The notes: generated by a model not told the origin, from the sequence alone. DNA of 64,000 nt from Streptomyces bottropensis ATCC 25435 (GCF_000383595.1 NZ_KB911581.1:5291519-5355518); one strand, 5' to 3'. Positions 43,634 through 53,368 are shown, counted from the stretch's first letter. Translations and numbers: made by a program.

Positions 43634-44651
43634 GGGCCCTCCCGGAGAAATGAAGACAAGCCTTCAAAGAGACAAAAGGATGAGATGCCGACCGCACCCC
43701 GAAAGACGCGACGCACCGGCCCGCGCCCCTCTCTCACCCACCCGGCCCAGCACGTCGCGAGTCGCCCCAAGGGCCTCTCAGAGAGGGGTTCCTTCGCCCG
43801 GTGTGGGGTCCCCGGCCCGCAAGTGCCGGACGTCACCCGTCCGTTGTGGCTGTGCACACGTCAGTCGGTCGGCGGGGGCGGAAGCGACGACAGTTACCGG
43901 TCGGCCGGCGGGACCGGGACCGGAGCCCAGGGCTGCGAGTGGGACGGAGATGCGGCCGGCCGGTCGTCGGACCGTCGGCCGATCCGCTGGGCCGCTCCGC
44001 CGCACGGGGCTGTCGGCCACCTGGTGTGCGCTGCCCCCGGCCCGCCGACGGAGCGTGAGACACACCACTTCCCGGAACGTCAGCGTCCGCGCTGCTCCAG
44101 ACGGGTGATCGCGCCTTCACTCAGGTGCCGGGCATCACCAAGGGGCGGAGCGGGCCTTGAGAGTGCGATGAGGCGGCATACCCCGAGGGTGTTGAGGACC
44201 AGGCCGAGAGCGCCGATCCAGCGGGCCGCCGTGGTCCGGCCGCGGCCAGCGGCCCCAGCCACGGCCGGTCTACCCGCTCGCCCAGCCGGTGGCACAACGG
44301 GTCGTCCTCGCCCCGCGCCCGAAGCCGCATACCCCCGCTTGCCCGCCACGCCAGCTCGGCCATGGCTGGGTCCAGCAGTGCGTCGGCGACGGCCCATCAT
44401 TTCGGGGAAGACGGCCGCGTCCCGTCCCACGATCCGCCACCGCTAGCTCCCGGCGTTGCCGCCGGCCACCTGGTGCAGGCGCTGCGGCCAGACCGCCGCG
44501 CGCTCCCAGTGGAGCGCCTGCTCCCACCCACCGGGTTACCACCGCATGAGCCAGCGCGAACACCCGCCGCGCCACACCCGCCCACCGCCGCTGCGCCGCG
44601 GTCTCCTCCGGCACACCTCGCACGTCCAGGAGCCAGTGCCCGTGGGATCCG
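43634..44651. other. Degenerate region without an intact gene
   Basis: No frame on either strand gives a convincing full protein over this ~1 kb. On the minus strand near 44190-44230 the phrase ARWIGALGLVLNTLG is reminiscent of the C-terminal end of Tn3-type transposases, but the surrounding sequence does not support it. This looks like remnants of accessory DNA. Confidence 0.35.
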
Positions 44652-44924
44652 GTGGACTGCGCGCCGTGCGACGCCCCCGACGGGCACCCGCTCCTGGCGG
44701 ATCTTCCGCGCTTCCACGTCCGTGGCCCTGGCGAGAAGCTGTTCGAGGAGGCGTACAACTGGGCGCGGCCGATGACGGATGCCGAGTGCACGCTGCGTCA
44801 CCTGGTGGGCATCGACGTGCATATGGCCTTCGCGGCGGGTGCCAACGGCTTGGTCGTCGGCCTCGGTGCGCCCACCCACGTCAAGAAACCGGTGTTCGAC
44901 CCGAAGCTGCCCGGCTCCCGGTGA
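44652..44924 (+). pseudogene. Fragment resembling a telomere-associated protein (Tap-like)
   Basis: The 90-codon frame (GHPLLADLPRFHVRGPGEKL, EEAYNWARPMTDAECTLRHL, VGIDVHMAFAAGANGL) ends in PTHVKKPVFDPKLPGSR followed by a stop. I associate this sequence from memory with proteins encoded near Streptomyces telomeres (Tap-like), but could not check it. It is far shorter than such proteins, so it is a fragment, possibly from a linear plasmid. Confidence 0.35.
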
Positions 44925-45065
44925 AGCGCATGCCCTGGTCGAGGGGGCCCACCGCCGGCAACCGCGTGGCACCCGTGCCGGTGCGTGGGGGTTCCGTCGG
45001 GCCTCCCCCGGGGAGGGGAAGGCCCGACGGCGCCTCATGGGGTCCCGGGCGGTGTGGGTGTTCCG

Positions 45066-47861
45066 CTAGGAGGCGTCACGTACCGTGCCGGTGAACTCCG
45101 GGCCCTCGACCGGCGCTCCGTCGGCGTCGTAGGTCCACAGGAGCAGGCGCAGCGACTCCGTGTCCTCGCCGAGCTGGTCGGTGACGGTGGGCACGGACAC
45201 GTCGATGCTCAGGTCGCCCGCGGGCACTTCGGACATGAGCAGCGCGTCGTTCGGCAGGGCGGACAGGGGCCGCTCGGGATCCGGCGAGGCCCGGAAGGTC
45301 TCCTCCAGCCACGTCGCGGGGACGTCCTTGGTGGACAGTTCGGTGCCGTCGGGGACGGGCAGCAGTTGCAGATCCGTCCACGTCACGACATCGGCGACCG
45401 CGGAGAGGCTGATCCGCCAGACCAAGGGCCGGCCCTCGGTGACCTGGTCGGCGACCGGTGTCACGGTCACCGTGGGCTGGGGGTCGTCGTTCTGCGCGGT
45501 GACGCCGCCCAGGTAGGAGCCGACCAGGGCGCCGCGTACGGTCTTGACGGCCACCCGGTGGAGATCGTCGGCGCCGTAGCGGGTGTTGCCCTCGACCGTG
45601 ACCGGCACGTCGACGCGGGTGCCCGCCCGGACCCGCACCGTGCGCACGACCTGCTGGTCGCTGCCCGGCTCGTCCACGAACAGCCGGACCTCGCCGCTGC
45701 CCGACCCGGAGACCTGTACCGGCACCTGGTAGGTACGCGTGCCGGAGTCGCCCTCCTCGACGGTCAGCCCGCCGACGTCCACGCGCGGCAGCCGCGCGGG
45801 CTCGACGACGGGCGTGCCGGGACGCCAGCCGTGCGCGTCCACCAGCCAGGCCGTCCCGGACCCGGTGCGCGGGGTCAGGTGGAGCGTCTTGACGTGACCG
45901 AGGTCGATGCGCTCCCGCGTCTCGGCGGTGAGGGGTACGCGGACCTCGCGCGCCCAGTAGGAGGAGGTGCGGGAGGTGCCCGGCAGACCGTCGACGCCGA
46001 CCCGGCCGAGGTCCGCCCGCCGACCGGCGGTGTCGGTGAGGGCGACGTCCAGCTCGGTGCCGGTGGTGTTCGGCGGGACGATCACGCGCAGGCTCAGCGA
46101 CTTCGCGCCGGACAGGGAGACCGGGCGGGCGGGGCTGAGCTCGGTGGCGGTGCCGGCGCGGCTCCAGTTCATGGCCAGCGCGTACCGGTCCGGCTCCTTG
46201 CCGGGTGACACCCTGCGCCACTGGGCGAAGTGCGGGGAAGCGGTCCTGAGTTCGGGGTCCAGGCAGGAGACGTCCGGGTCCGGGTCCACCTGGGCGCACA
46301 GCCGGCCGCCGCCGACCGTGGCGGAGGGAGCCGGGAGGAACGCCCCCGAGCGGGCGGCGCCGACGGCGTGCGTGAGGACGCGGGCGGATCCGGCGGAGGC
46401 GGCACGCACGGGGGAACCGTCGAGCAGCGGGCGGGCCCGGTCGTCACCGGCGACGAACAGCCGGGCCGCGGCGGCTATGTACGTCGAGCCGGCCTTCTGC
46501 TGCTGCTCGGCGCTGAGCCGGGTGGCGGTGCCAGGCGAGCACAGCGGGTCGTGCTCGTCGCCGCCGTAGGAGAAGTCGTCGTCGGCCGGTGCCGTGGCCT
46601 GGCCGGGGGTCCACTCGCTGTTGAAGTAGTTGTGGTTCGCGCCGGTCATGTAGACCGCGCTGTGCAGGGCCCTGCCGCGGCTGACCCCCCGGGTGCCGTC
46701 GACGTAGAGCTCGCCCTGAAGGTCGATGACGTCTCCGTCGCAGCCCGGCAGGATCGTCACGGACGGCACGTCGGGTGCGGGGTTCTGGCCGAAGATCGTG
46801 GGGCCGATGAGGACGGTTCCGCGTATCGTCCAGCGGGTTTCGCCGTGGTAGCCGTCCTTGTCCGCGGGCGGCGGGGCGAGGCTGTCCAGCGCGGCCCGGT
46901 CGGCGCCCTCACCGCCACGGGAGTGGCCCACCAGCAGCACCCGGCCGAGGTCGGCGCCGGGCGCCCGGCGTACGGCCTCGGGGGCCGTGGACGGGTCGGC
47001 GGCCCAGGCCGCCCAGTGGGCCAGGTGCAGCCGTATCAGCGAGGAGCGGGCCTGGGCGCCGGCGTCGGTGGCCTGCCAGTCCTGGGCGTTGATCGAGTTG
47101 GCGGAGATCGAGACCGTCACATAGCCCTGGGAGGCGAGGAGTTGCTGGTCGTGGAGGTAGCCGCGGTAGCTCGGGACGGCCTCGTGGTCGGACGGGCACG
47201 GCCATTCCAGGGTCAGGTCGTCGCCCTTGAAGCAGGTGGAGTGGCGGCCGTGGAGGAACAGCGCCAGCGGGCGGCTGCCCGGGGCGTCCTCCGGCGCGAC
47301 CACCACGGCCTTCATCTCGACGTCGGTGTCGTAACCGGGCAGGTGGACCGACGGCAGGGAGTACTCGCCGCTGGTCGTACGGAACGAGCCGGGCACGCCG
47401 GGGTCGACCTCGTTCACGGTCGCCGCGCGGGGCAGGAGCGACGGGTCCGACGAGTCGTCGAGTTCACGGCGCTCACGGGCGGCGGCTTTCGCTCCGGCCA
47501 CGTCCAGACGGCGGCCCGCGGCCTCGACCCGCAGATCGTCCGTGCTGCCGAGGCGCACCCCGTCGAGCGGCAGCCGGAACGTGCGCCCGTCCGCGGCGGG
47601 TCTGGGAGTGCCCAACAGGCGTTCCCCGCTGCGGAACTCGACCTGGGCGTCGCCCACCGGCACCTTCTCGGGCGCCCGCCACACGAGCTCTGCGGACTCC
47701 CCGGAACCGGTGGTCAGCCAGCCTTCGGGAAGTCCCGGAGACGCGGGGGCGGACGGCCGCCCGGGCTCCGGTTCCGGCGCCGCGAGTGCCGTCCCCGGCA
47801 CCACCAGCGCCACCGTGAGGGCCGCTGTAACAGCGGCCACCACGCGCGAGACACGGATCAC
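45066..47861 (-). CDS. Large secreted alpha/beta hydrolase
   Basis: The GTG at 47861 has AGGAGGA 8 nt upstream and gives a 931-residue exported protein; the longer frame has no ribosome site. A signal peptide (VVAAVTAALTVALVVPGTALA) comes first. A hydrolase domain follows, with the oxyanion segment LALFLHGRHS (near 199-208) and the nucleophile elbow LLVGHSRGGEG (Ser314), and GANHNYFNSEW supplies a likely catalytic His. The last ~250 residues form beta-sandwich, Calx-beta-like repeats (GGLTVEEGDSGTRTYQVPVQ; TVTVTPVADQVTEGRPL). Lipase or esterase activity is plausible; the substrate is unknown. Confidence 0.8.
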   Translation of the reverse strand: MIRVSRVVAAVTAALTVALVVPGTALAAPEPEPGRPSAPASPGLPEGWLTTGSGESAELVWRAPEKVPVGDAQVEFRSGERLLGTPRPAADGRTFRLPLDGVRLGSTDDLRVEAAGRRLDVAGAKAAARERRELDDSSDPSLLPRAATVNEVDPGVPGSFRTTSGEYSLPSVHLPGYDTDVEMKAVVVAPEDAPGSRPLALFLHGRHSTCFKGDDLTLEWPCPSDHEAVPSYRGYLHDQQLLASQGYVTVSISANSINAQDWQATDAGAQARSSLIRLHLAHWAAWAADPSTAPEAVRRAPGADLGRVLLVGHSRGGEGADRAALDSLAPPPADKDGYHGETRWTIRGTVLIGPTIFGQNPAPDVPSVTILPGCDGDVIDLQGELYVDGTRGVSRGRALHSAVYMTGANHNYFNSEWTPGQATAPADDDFSYGGDEHDPLCSPGTATRLSAEQQQKAGSTYIAAAARLFVAGDDRARPLLDGSPVRAASAGSARVLTHAVGAARSGAFLPAPSATVGGGRLCAQVDPDPDVSCLDPELRTASPHFAQWRRVSPGKEPDRYALAMNWSRAGTATELSPARPVSLSGAKSLSLRVIVPPNTTGTELDVALTDTAGRRADLGRVGVDGLPGTSRTSSYWAREVRVPLTAETRERIDLGHVKTLHLTPRTGSGTAWLVDAHGWRPGTPVVEPARLPRVDVGGLTVEEGDSGTRTYQVPVQVSGSGSGEVRLFVDEPGSDQQVVRTVRVRAGTRVDVPVTVEGNTRYGADDLHRVAVKTVRGALVGSYLGGVTAQNDDPQPTVTVTPVADQVTEGRPLVWRISLSAVADVVTWTDLQLLPVPDGTELSTKDVPATWLEETFRASPDPERPLSALPNDALLMSEVPAGDLSIDVSVPTVTDQLGEDTESLRLLLWTYDADGAPVEGPEFTGTVRDAS

Positions 47862-48128
47862 TTCTTGTTCCTCCTGATGGTCGGTGCCCCGGGAACCCCA
47901 CGGGCCCCGGGCTCCCCCGGCGCACCAAATGCAGCACATCAGATCGCCCTGTCACCTCTTCGCACAGCATTCGCACAACATCCGACCGCTGCGCACATCA
48001 AGTGGCTTGAAAACAGAGGCTGTTGGGCCGCGATCGCGCCAACCACTTTGCGGGTTAAGGTGGTTCCCTCGGACGGGCGCGCCGCGTCAACTCGGGCCGG
48101 ACGACCGAGGCCCGGCAGACGGTCGGCC

Positions 48129-48350
48129 TCACTGCAGGTGGGGGTCCAAGAACCGGCAGGCGTCCTCCAGTTCGAACCACGGGGTGCCGGTGTGCCCGCC
48201 CGGATTGGCGTGCAACGCCTTCTCCTCGCTGCCGAAGGCGTCGAAGGTCCAGGGCCCGTTGCCGGGGATTCCCTCGTCGTCCCACTGCAGCAGGAGCAGT
48301 AGCGGAACGGTGGCCTGCCGGGCCTCTGCCACCGGTTCGGGTTCGGCTTG
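48129..48350 (-). pseudogene. C-terminal remnant of an alpha/beta hydrolase
   Basis: About 70 codons (VAEARQATVPLLLLLQWDDE, then TFDAFGSEEKALHANPGGHTGTPWFELEDA) read like the end of a dienelactone-hydrolase-type protein, including the His of the NPGGH region. The N-terminal three quarters is absent. Confidence 0.55.
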
Positions 48351-48467
48351 TGGTCGGCGCCGTGGGCGTGACTCAACGTCTGGGTCGGGGTTTCTCAGCC
48401 CAGACGTTTCGACAGGCAGCAAGCACCGAAATCGGAAGAATGCAGAAGGCGGGCGACGAGGAGACTC

Positions 48468-48656
48468 ATGATAGAGGAAGCGATTTGGAAAACGCTGATC
48501 TTCTCAGCTATTGCGATACTGGCTGGCGTCTGCGTATGTATTGTTGGTGCTGCAACTGGCGACACGCCGCCCATTATCTTCGGGGCAGTGGCGATAGCGG
48601 GAGGATTGATTTTGGCCGTCATGGCCGCCCTGGCCAGACGTAAGGGCAACCGCTGA
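48468..48656 (+). CDS. Small membrane protein with two helices
   Basis: The ATG at 48468 has GAGGAGA 6-8 nt upstream. The 62-residue product has two hydrophobic helices (IFSAIAILAGVCVCIVGAA and IIFGAVAIAGGLILAVMAAL) and a basic tail (RRKGNR). Base composition is clearly lower in GC than the surroundings, which suggests transfer. No family recognised. Confidence 0.6.
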   Translation: MIEEAIWKTLIFSAIAILAGVCVCIVGAATGDTPPIIFGAVAIAGGLILAVMAALARRKGNR

Positions 48657-48843
48657 AACCGGAGTGAGCCAGGAAGACACCGTTTCATATGGAAGCCGTC
48701 ACGGGCCAGCGTCCCGCACACATCAGCAAGCAGCTTCTCTACGGCATCCGAAGTAATGGCCGAAGCCTACGTGCGCTCAAGACTAGCTTCGAGAATAACT
48801 AAGACCGTGTCCTACATGGTCAGTTGACAGTTGTCCTGGGCAT

Positions 48844-49390
48844 GTGAGTGGACGGTGGGGATGGATCGTTCCGGACGGACTGTGGGAAATAGCGAGGCCG
48901 TTGTTGCCGCCGGCCCGGGTGCGTCCGCAAGGGGGCGGGGTCGCGAACATCGATGATGAAGCGGTCTTCGCCGCGATCATCTATGTGTTGGTCAGCGGTT
49001 GCGCTTGGGGGCGTTGCCACCGTGCTTCGGGGCGTCGAAGTCGACTGTCCATCGCCGGTTTGTCATCTGGTCGCGAGCCGGTTTGGGGACGGCTGCATCA
49101 GAAGATTCTCCGGCTTCTGGACGAGCGGGACCCGGTCGACCTCTCCCGTGCGGTCCCTTGACTCTGCCCATGTGAGGGCTAAAAAAAGGGGCGAACTTGC
49201 ACGGTCCGAGCCCCGTGGACCGGGGTAGGCCCGGTTCCAGGATGCATGTCCTGTCCGACGCGAACGGACTGCCTCTACGCGTCGGAGTCTCCGCCGCCAA
49301 CACCCACGACAGCCAGGCCCTGAAGCCAATGCTGTCCCATTTCCACATGGGACACGAAGCCCAGCGCTGGAGGCCGAAGGGGCCGCCTGT
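48844..49390 (+). pseudogene. IS5-type transposase remnant
   Basis: The start (WIVPDGLWEIARPLLPPARV, then FAAIIYVLVSGCAWG) is the N-terminal part of a Streptomyces IS5-type transposase. After a frameshift it continues LDSAHVRAKK near 49155, and then in yet another frame MHVLSDANGLPLRVGVSAAN near 49240. It stops near 49390 without the conserved C-terminal part. Several frameshifts and the truncation make it dead. Confidence 0.75.
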
Positions 49391-49639
49391 CGGCCCCGGA
49401 GATGCCGCCGGTCCCGCTGAAGCCGCGGGGGAGGGGCGCTGAACTGCGGCTGCACTGCGAAGAGGTCTGCGGAAAGGTCTGCGGGCGGCAGGGGCACACC
49501 TCTTGCTGACCTGACGCACACCCGATCTGAGGCCTCATCAAGGAGGGCCGGGGGCTCCCGCCGGGGCTGACGGTGCCCGAAGGTGCGCCAGGCCCGTGGG
49601 CCGCCCTGCGGGACCTGCCGCGCCGAACACGCGGGATCG
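49391..49639. other. Intergenic region downstream of cebR
   Basis: No gene recognised. It should contain the end of the cebR transcript. GC-rich short repeats are present but no clear strong hairpin was defined. Confidence 0.35.
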
Positions 49640-50653
49640 TCACGTGGACTCGCGCACCACCAGCTCGGTCGGCAGCGTGACCTGCCGCCGTGGCGCGCCG
49701 TGCTGGGTGATGTCGGTGAGGATGCGGGCCATCGTGCGACCGAGTTCCTCGACGGGCTGGCGCACCGTGGTCAGCGGCGGGTTGGTGTGGCGGGCGAGGA
49801 CGGAGTCCTCGAATCCGGCGACGGCGACATCGCGCGGCACCTGCCGCTTCTGCCGCTTCAGTTCGGTGAGGGCGCCGACGGCCATGAGGTCCGAGGCGGC
49901 GAAGACCGCGTCGAGGTCAGGGGCGCGTTCAAGAAGCGAACGCATCGCGCGGATGCCGCTCTCCTCGGTGAAGTCTCCTTCCTCGACGAGCAGCTCACGC
50001 GCGGGAACGTTCGCCTCGCGGTGTGCGGTGTGCCAGCCGGCGAGCCGGTTGCGGCTGACGTCCATGTCCAAGGGGCCGGTGATGGTGGCCACGCGCCGCC
50101 GGCCGCGTTCGAGCAGGTGCCCGACCGCCGCGGTGGCGCCTCCGGCATTGTCGGCGTTCACATAGCTCAGCTGTTCGCCGGCGTCGCGGCGGCCCGCGAG
50201 CACGGTGGGCAGGCCCATCTCCTCGAGCATGCCAGGCAGTCGGTCCGTGGAGTGCACGGAGACCAGGAGCACGCCGTCCACGCGGCGGGTCGCCACCGAT
50301 TCGGTCAGCTGATCGCGTTCGGCCTGGTCACGGACGAGCATCAGCTGCAACTGGGTGCGGCTGTCGGCGAGGGCGCCGCTGACGCCGCGGATGAGCGCGG
50401 CGAAGAAGGGCTCCGATCCGAGCCGGCTCTCGGACTCCGGGATCACCAGGGCCACGGCGTTGGTGCGGTTGGTGACCAGGCCGCGGGCGACCGAGTTGGG
50501 CACGTAGTTGAGTTCCTTGATCGCCGCGAGGACCCGGGCGCGGGCGTCGGCGCTGACGAGGTCGGAGCCGTTGACGACACGGGAGACGGTGGTGCGGCCC
50601 ACACCGGCGCGGGCGGCGACCGTTTTGATCGTTGGGCGGCGGTTGCCGGACAT
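49640..50653 (-). CDS. cebR: LacI-family repressor, CebR-like
   Basis: This is a cello-oligosaccharide-responsive repressor by context. The ATG at 50653 has GGGGGAA upstream and gives 337 residues. The LacI helix-turn-helix is clear (TIKTVAARAGVGRTTVSRVV) with the hinge LNYVPNSVARGL. A sugar-binding domain follows (ALVIPESESRLGSEPFF; RDAGEQLSYVNADNAGGATA; FAASDLMAVGAL). It is divergent from cebEFG-bglC, with CebR-type operators in between. Confidence 0.9.
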   Translation of the reverse strand: MSGNRRPTIKTVAARAGVGRTTVSRVVNGSDLVSADARARVLAAIKELNYVPNSVARGLVTNRTNAVALVIPESESRLGSEPFFAALIRGVSGALADSRTQLQLMLVRDQAERDQLTESVATRRVDGVLLVSVHSTDRLPGMLEEMGLPTVLAGRRDAGEQLSYVNADNAGGATAAVGHLLERGRRRVATITGPLDMDVSRNRLAGWHTAHREANVPARELLVEEGDFTEESGIRAMRSLLERAPDLDAVFAASDLMAVGALTELKRQKRQVPRDVAVAGFEDSVLARHTNPPLTTVRQPVEELGRTMARILTDITQHGAPRRQVTLPTELVVREST

Positions 50654-50840
50654 GTGCTTCCCCCTCGGCGTCGCGCGGCGGTGCCTGCCGCGGAGGTGAC
50701 CTGCGGCAATTTTGGCAGACCCGGCGGTCGGCACGGCACCCGGGATGCCGCGGGGCCGACTGCACCCGGGACGGCGCCAGGACGAGTTGCGTTCAAGTCA
50801 TTGACAGACCGGCCCTGCTCCGACGAGTCTTCGATGCGCG

Positions 50841-50878
50841 GTGGGAACGTGCCCACCCCGCGTTGGGCACGTTCCCAC
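50841..50878. promoter_or_regulatory. Pair of CebR-type operators
   Basis: Two 14-bp sites, TGGGAACGTGCCCA (50842-50855) and TGGGCACGTTCCCA (50864-50877), closely resemble the CebR consensus TGGGAGCGCTCCCA. They are mirror images with centres 22 bp apart, about two helical turns, so the whole block is a 15-bp perfect inverted repeat with an 8-nt spacer. It lies 92 nt upstream of cebE, ideal for cooperative repression of the transporter operon. Confidence 0.82.
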
Positions 50879-50969
50879 CACCATTTGTCAGAGCCGCTGT
50901 CCGGCATCGCTGCAGCCATCGCAGAACTCGTCACTCCGATGTGCCGGCGCCGCCGCTGGGAGGAGATCC

Positions 50970-52280
50970 ATGGGCACTTTCGGTTGGTCGCACAGAAAGG
51001 CGGTGGCGACGGTCGCGGCCGTCGGCGCGCTGACCCTCGTCGTCGGCTGCAGCGGCAGCGACGACTCGGTCACCGGTGGGGGCAAGAAGGACGGCAAGGT
51101 CACCATCACCATGGGCCTGTTCGGAGTGATGGGCATCAAGGAGACGGGCCTGCTCGAGCAGTACGAGAAGGAAAACCCCGGGGTCGACATCAAGGCCGAG
51201 ATCGCCGGTGACGAACAGACCTACTACACCGCGCTGCAGACCAGGCTCGCCGCCGGCAAGGGCCTGAAGGACATCCAGGGCATCGAGATCGGGCGTGCCA
51301 AGGAGATCACCGAGACACAGGCGTCCAAGTTCGCCGACTTCGCCGGGACGTCGGGCACCGACCACTTCCTGCCGTGGAAGGAGTCCCAGATCAGCACCGC
51401 GGACGGCAAGGTGCTGGGCCTGGGCACCGACATCGGCCCGATGGCCGTCTGCTATCGCAAGGACTACTTCGAGAAGGCGGGCCTGCCCACCGACCGAGAC
51501 GAGGTCGCGGCGCTCTGGGAGGGCGACTGGAAGAAGTACGTCGAGGTCGGCCGCACCTTCAAGAAGGACTTCAAGGGTGAAAAGGTCGCCTACATGGACG
51601 CGGCCAGCGGCCTGTTCAACGCCATGGTCTACGGCTACCCCGAGCAGTACTACGACGAGCAGGGCGAGCTGATCTACGACTCCAATCCCGCCGTCAAACA
51701 GGCGTGGAGCCTCGCCGCGGACGCTGCGGAGGACGGTCTGACCGCCAAGCTGCGCCAGTTCCAGCCTGGTTGGGACCCCGGTCTGGCCAACGGCACCTTT
51801 GCCACGGCCGTGTGCCCCGCGTGGATGCTCAGCCACATCAGTGAGAAGGCCGGTGCGGCGAACAAGGGCAAGTGGGACGTGGCCAAGGCCCCCAAGGGCG
51901 CCAACTGGGGCGGCTCCTTCCTCGGCGTGATCGAGCAGAGCCCGGTGAAGGAGGAGGCCAAGAAACTCGTCGCCTGGCTGACCGCGCCGAAGCAGCAGGC
52001 CCACATCTTCAAGGAGATCGGCAACATCCCGTCATCACGCGAGGCACTGGAGAGCGCCGATGTGAAGAACGCCAAGTCGGCGTACTTCAGTGACGCGCCG
52101 ATCGGCGAGATCTTCGGCGCCGCCGCCCAGGAGATACCGGACAAGCAGGTCCTCGGCCGCAAGGACGGCACGATCAAGGACACCTTCTCCCAGGGACTCA
52201 CCCTGATCGAGCAGCAGGGCACCGCGCGGGACAAGGCGTGGAAGACCACCGCGGAGCGCATCGAAAAGGCGGTCGGCTGA
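50970..52280 (+). CDS. cebE: ABC transporter substrate-binding lipoprotein, CebE-like
   Basis: This is the extracellular cellobiose/cellotriose receptor by context. ATG 50970 has GGGAGGAGATCC upstream and gives 436 residues. The lipoprotein signal ends LTLVVGCSG with Cys27. The body is a typical family 1 solute-binding protein (KVTITMGLFG, LGLGTDIGPMAVCYRKDYF, WKKYVEVGRTFKK). It heads cebEFG-bglC; a large hairpin lies between it and cebF. Confidence 0.9.
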   Translation: MGTFGWSHRKAVATVAAVGALTLVVGCSGSDDSVTGGGKKDGKVTITMGLFGVMGIKETGLLEQYEKENPGVDIKAEIAGDEQTYYTALQTRLAAGKGLKDIQGIEIGRAKEITETQASKFADFAGTSGTDHFLPWKESQISTADGKVLGLGTDIGPMAVCYRKDYFEKAGLPTDRDEVAALWEGDWKKYVEVGRTFKKDFKGEKVAYMDAASGLFNAMVYGYPEQYYDEQGELIYDSNPAVKQAWSLAADAAEDGLTAKLRQFQPGWDPGLANGTFATAVCPAWMLSHISEKAGAANKGKWDVAKAPKGANWGGSFLGVIEQSPVKEEAKKLVAWLTAPKQQAHIFKEIGNIPSSREALESADVKNAKSAYFSDAPIGEIFGAAAQEIPDKQVLGRKDGTIKDTFSQGLTLIEQQGTARDKAWKTTAERIEKAVG

Positions 52281-52299
52281 CACCCGTCCGTCCGGACCG

Positions 52300-52342
52300 C
52301 GGCCGTCCGGGCCCGCCTTTCGGCGGCGGGCCCGGACGGCCG
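52300..52342 (+). terminator. Large intercistronic hairpin between cebE and cebF
   Basis: A perfect 18-bp inverted repeat (arms 52300-52317 and 52325-52342; arm begins CGGCCGTCCGGGCCC) with a 7-nt loop starts 20 nt after the cebE stop. It likely acts as partial terminator or mRNA 3' stabiliser so that binding protein exceeds permeases. Confidence 0.7.
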
Positions 52343-52375
52343 GCTCACCCATCCGCTCTCAGGAAGGATCCTCCG

Positions 52376-53368
52376 GTGGCCACCTCCACCTCCACCACCA
52401 CCGCCCCGGCCGGGGGCGGGCCCGCCGGGCACTCCCCGGACAAGGCCCCGGCCCGGCGGCGCGGCGCACTCCTGCACCGTCTCGATCTCAGGGGCGCCCC
52501 GTATGCGTTCGTCGCGCCGTTCTTCGTGGTCTTCGCCGCGTTCAGCTTCTACCCCCTGCTCTACACGTCGTGGATCTCGCTGCACGACGTGGAGCTGGCC
52601 ACCCTCGACGTCATGCAGTGGGTGGCGTTCGACAACTACGTGGAGCTGTGGGGTGCTTCCCGGTTCTGGAACGCGCTGCAGAACACGATCACCATCGGTG
52701 TCATCTCCACGGTGCCGCAACTGCTGATGGCCCTGGGGCTGGCGCACCTGCTCAACTACCGCATGCGGTTCTCGCTGTTCTTCCGCGTCGCCTCCCTGGT
52801 CCCCTACGCCACCTCGGTCGCCGCCGCCGCCCTCGTCTTCACGATGATCTTCGAGCGGGACTTCGGCATGATCAACTGGGCGCTCGGCACGGTGGGGATC
52901 GACCCCCTGGACTGGGAAGGGGGCAAGTGGCCCGCCCAGATCGCGATCTCCACCATCGTCATCTGGCGCTGGACCGGCTACAACGCCCTGCTCTACCTGG
53001 CCGCGATGCAGGCCATCCCCGCCGAACGCTACGAGGCGGCCTCCCTGGACGGCGCCTCCCGCTGGAAGCAGTTCACCCACGTCACGGTCCCCGGGATCCG
53101 CTCCACCATCGTCTTCACCATCGTGCTCTCCACGATCGGCGCCACCCAGCTGTTCGGCGAACCGCTGATCTTCGGCCAGGGCCCGAACGGGATCAGCGGC
53201 GGGGCGGACAACCAGTACCAGACGCTGGGCCTGCTGCTGTACGAGGAGGGCTGGAAAAACTACCAGATGGGCCGCTCGGCCACCGTCGCCTGGGCGATGT
53301 TCCTGCTGCTCGTCCTCGTCCTCCTCGCGCAGCGCCTCGTCAAGCGCCTGCGCTCCGGCACGTCCTGA
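52376..53368 (+). CDS. cebF: ABC transporter permease, CebF-like
   Basis: This is the first permease of the cello-oligosaccharide ABC transporter. The GTG at 52376 has AGGAAGGAT upstream and gives 330 residues. It has a Ser/Thr/Pro-rich N terminus, six helices of the MalF type (APYAFVAPFFVVFAAFSFYP; WNALQNTITIGVIST) and the EAA loop (ERYEAASLDGASRWKQFTHV). The ATPase is not in the window; Streptomyces uses the shared MsiK. Confidence 0.9.
   Translation: MATSTSTTTAPAGGGPAGHSPDKAPARRRGALLHRLDLRGAPYAFVAPFFVVFAAFSFYPLLYTSWISLHDVELATLDVMQWVAFDNYVELWGASRFWNALQNTITIGVISTVPQLLMALGLAHLLNYRMRFSLFFRVASLVPYATSVAAAALVFTMIFERDFGMINWALGTVGIDPLDWEGGKWPAQIAISTIVIWRWTGYNALLYLAAMQAIPAERYEAASLDGASRWKQFTHVTVPGIRSTIVFTIVLSTIGATQLFGEPLIFGQGPNGISGGADNQYQTLGLLLYEEGWKNYQMGRSATVAWAMFLLLVLVLLAQRLVKRLRSGTS

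Noticed and set aside
44080..44430. Possible Tn3-family transposase end on the minus strand
   Set aside because: Only about 12 residues look familiar; the surrounding sequence lacks the conserved Tn3 C-terminal segments.
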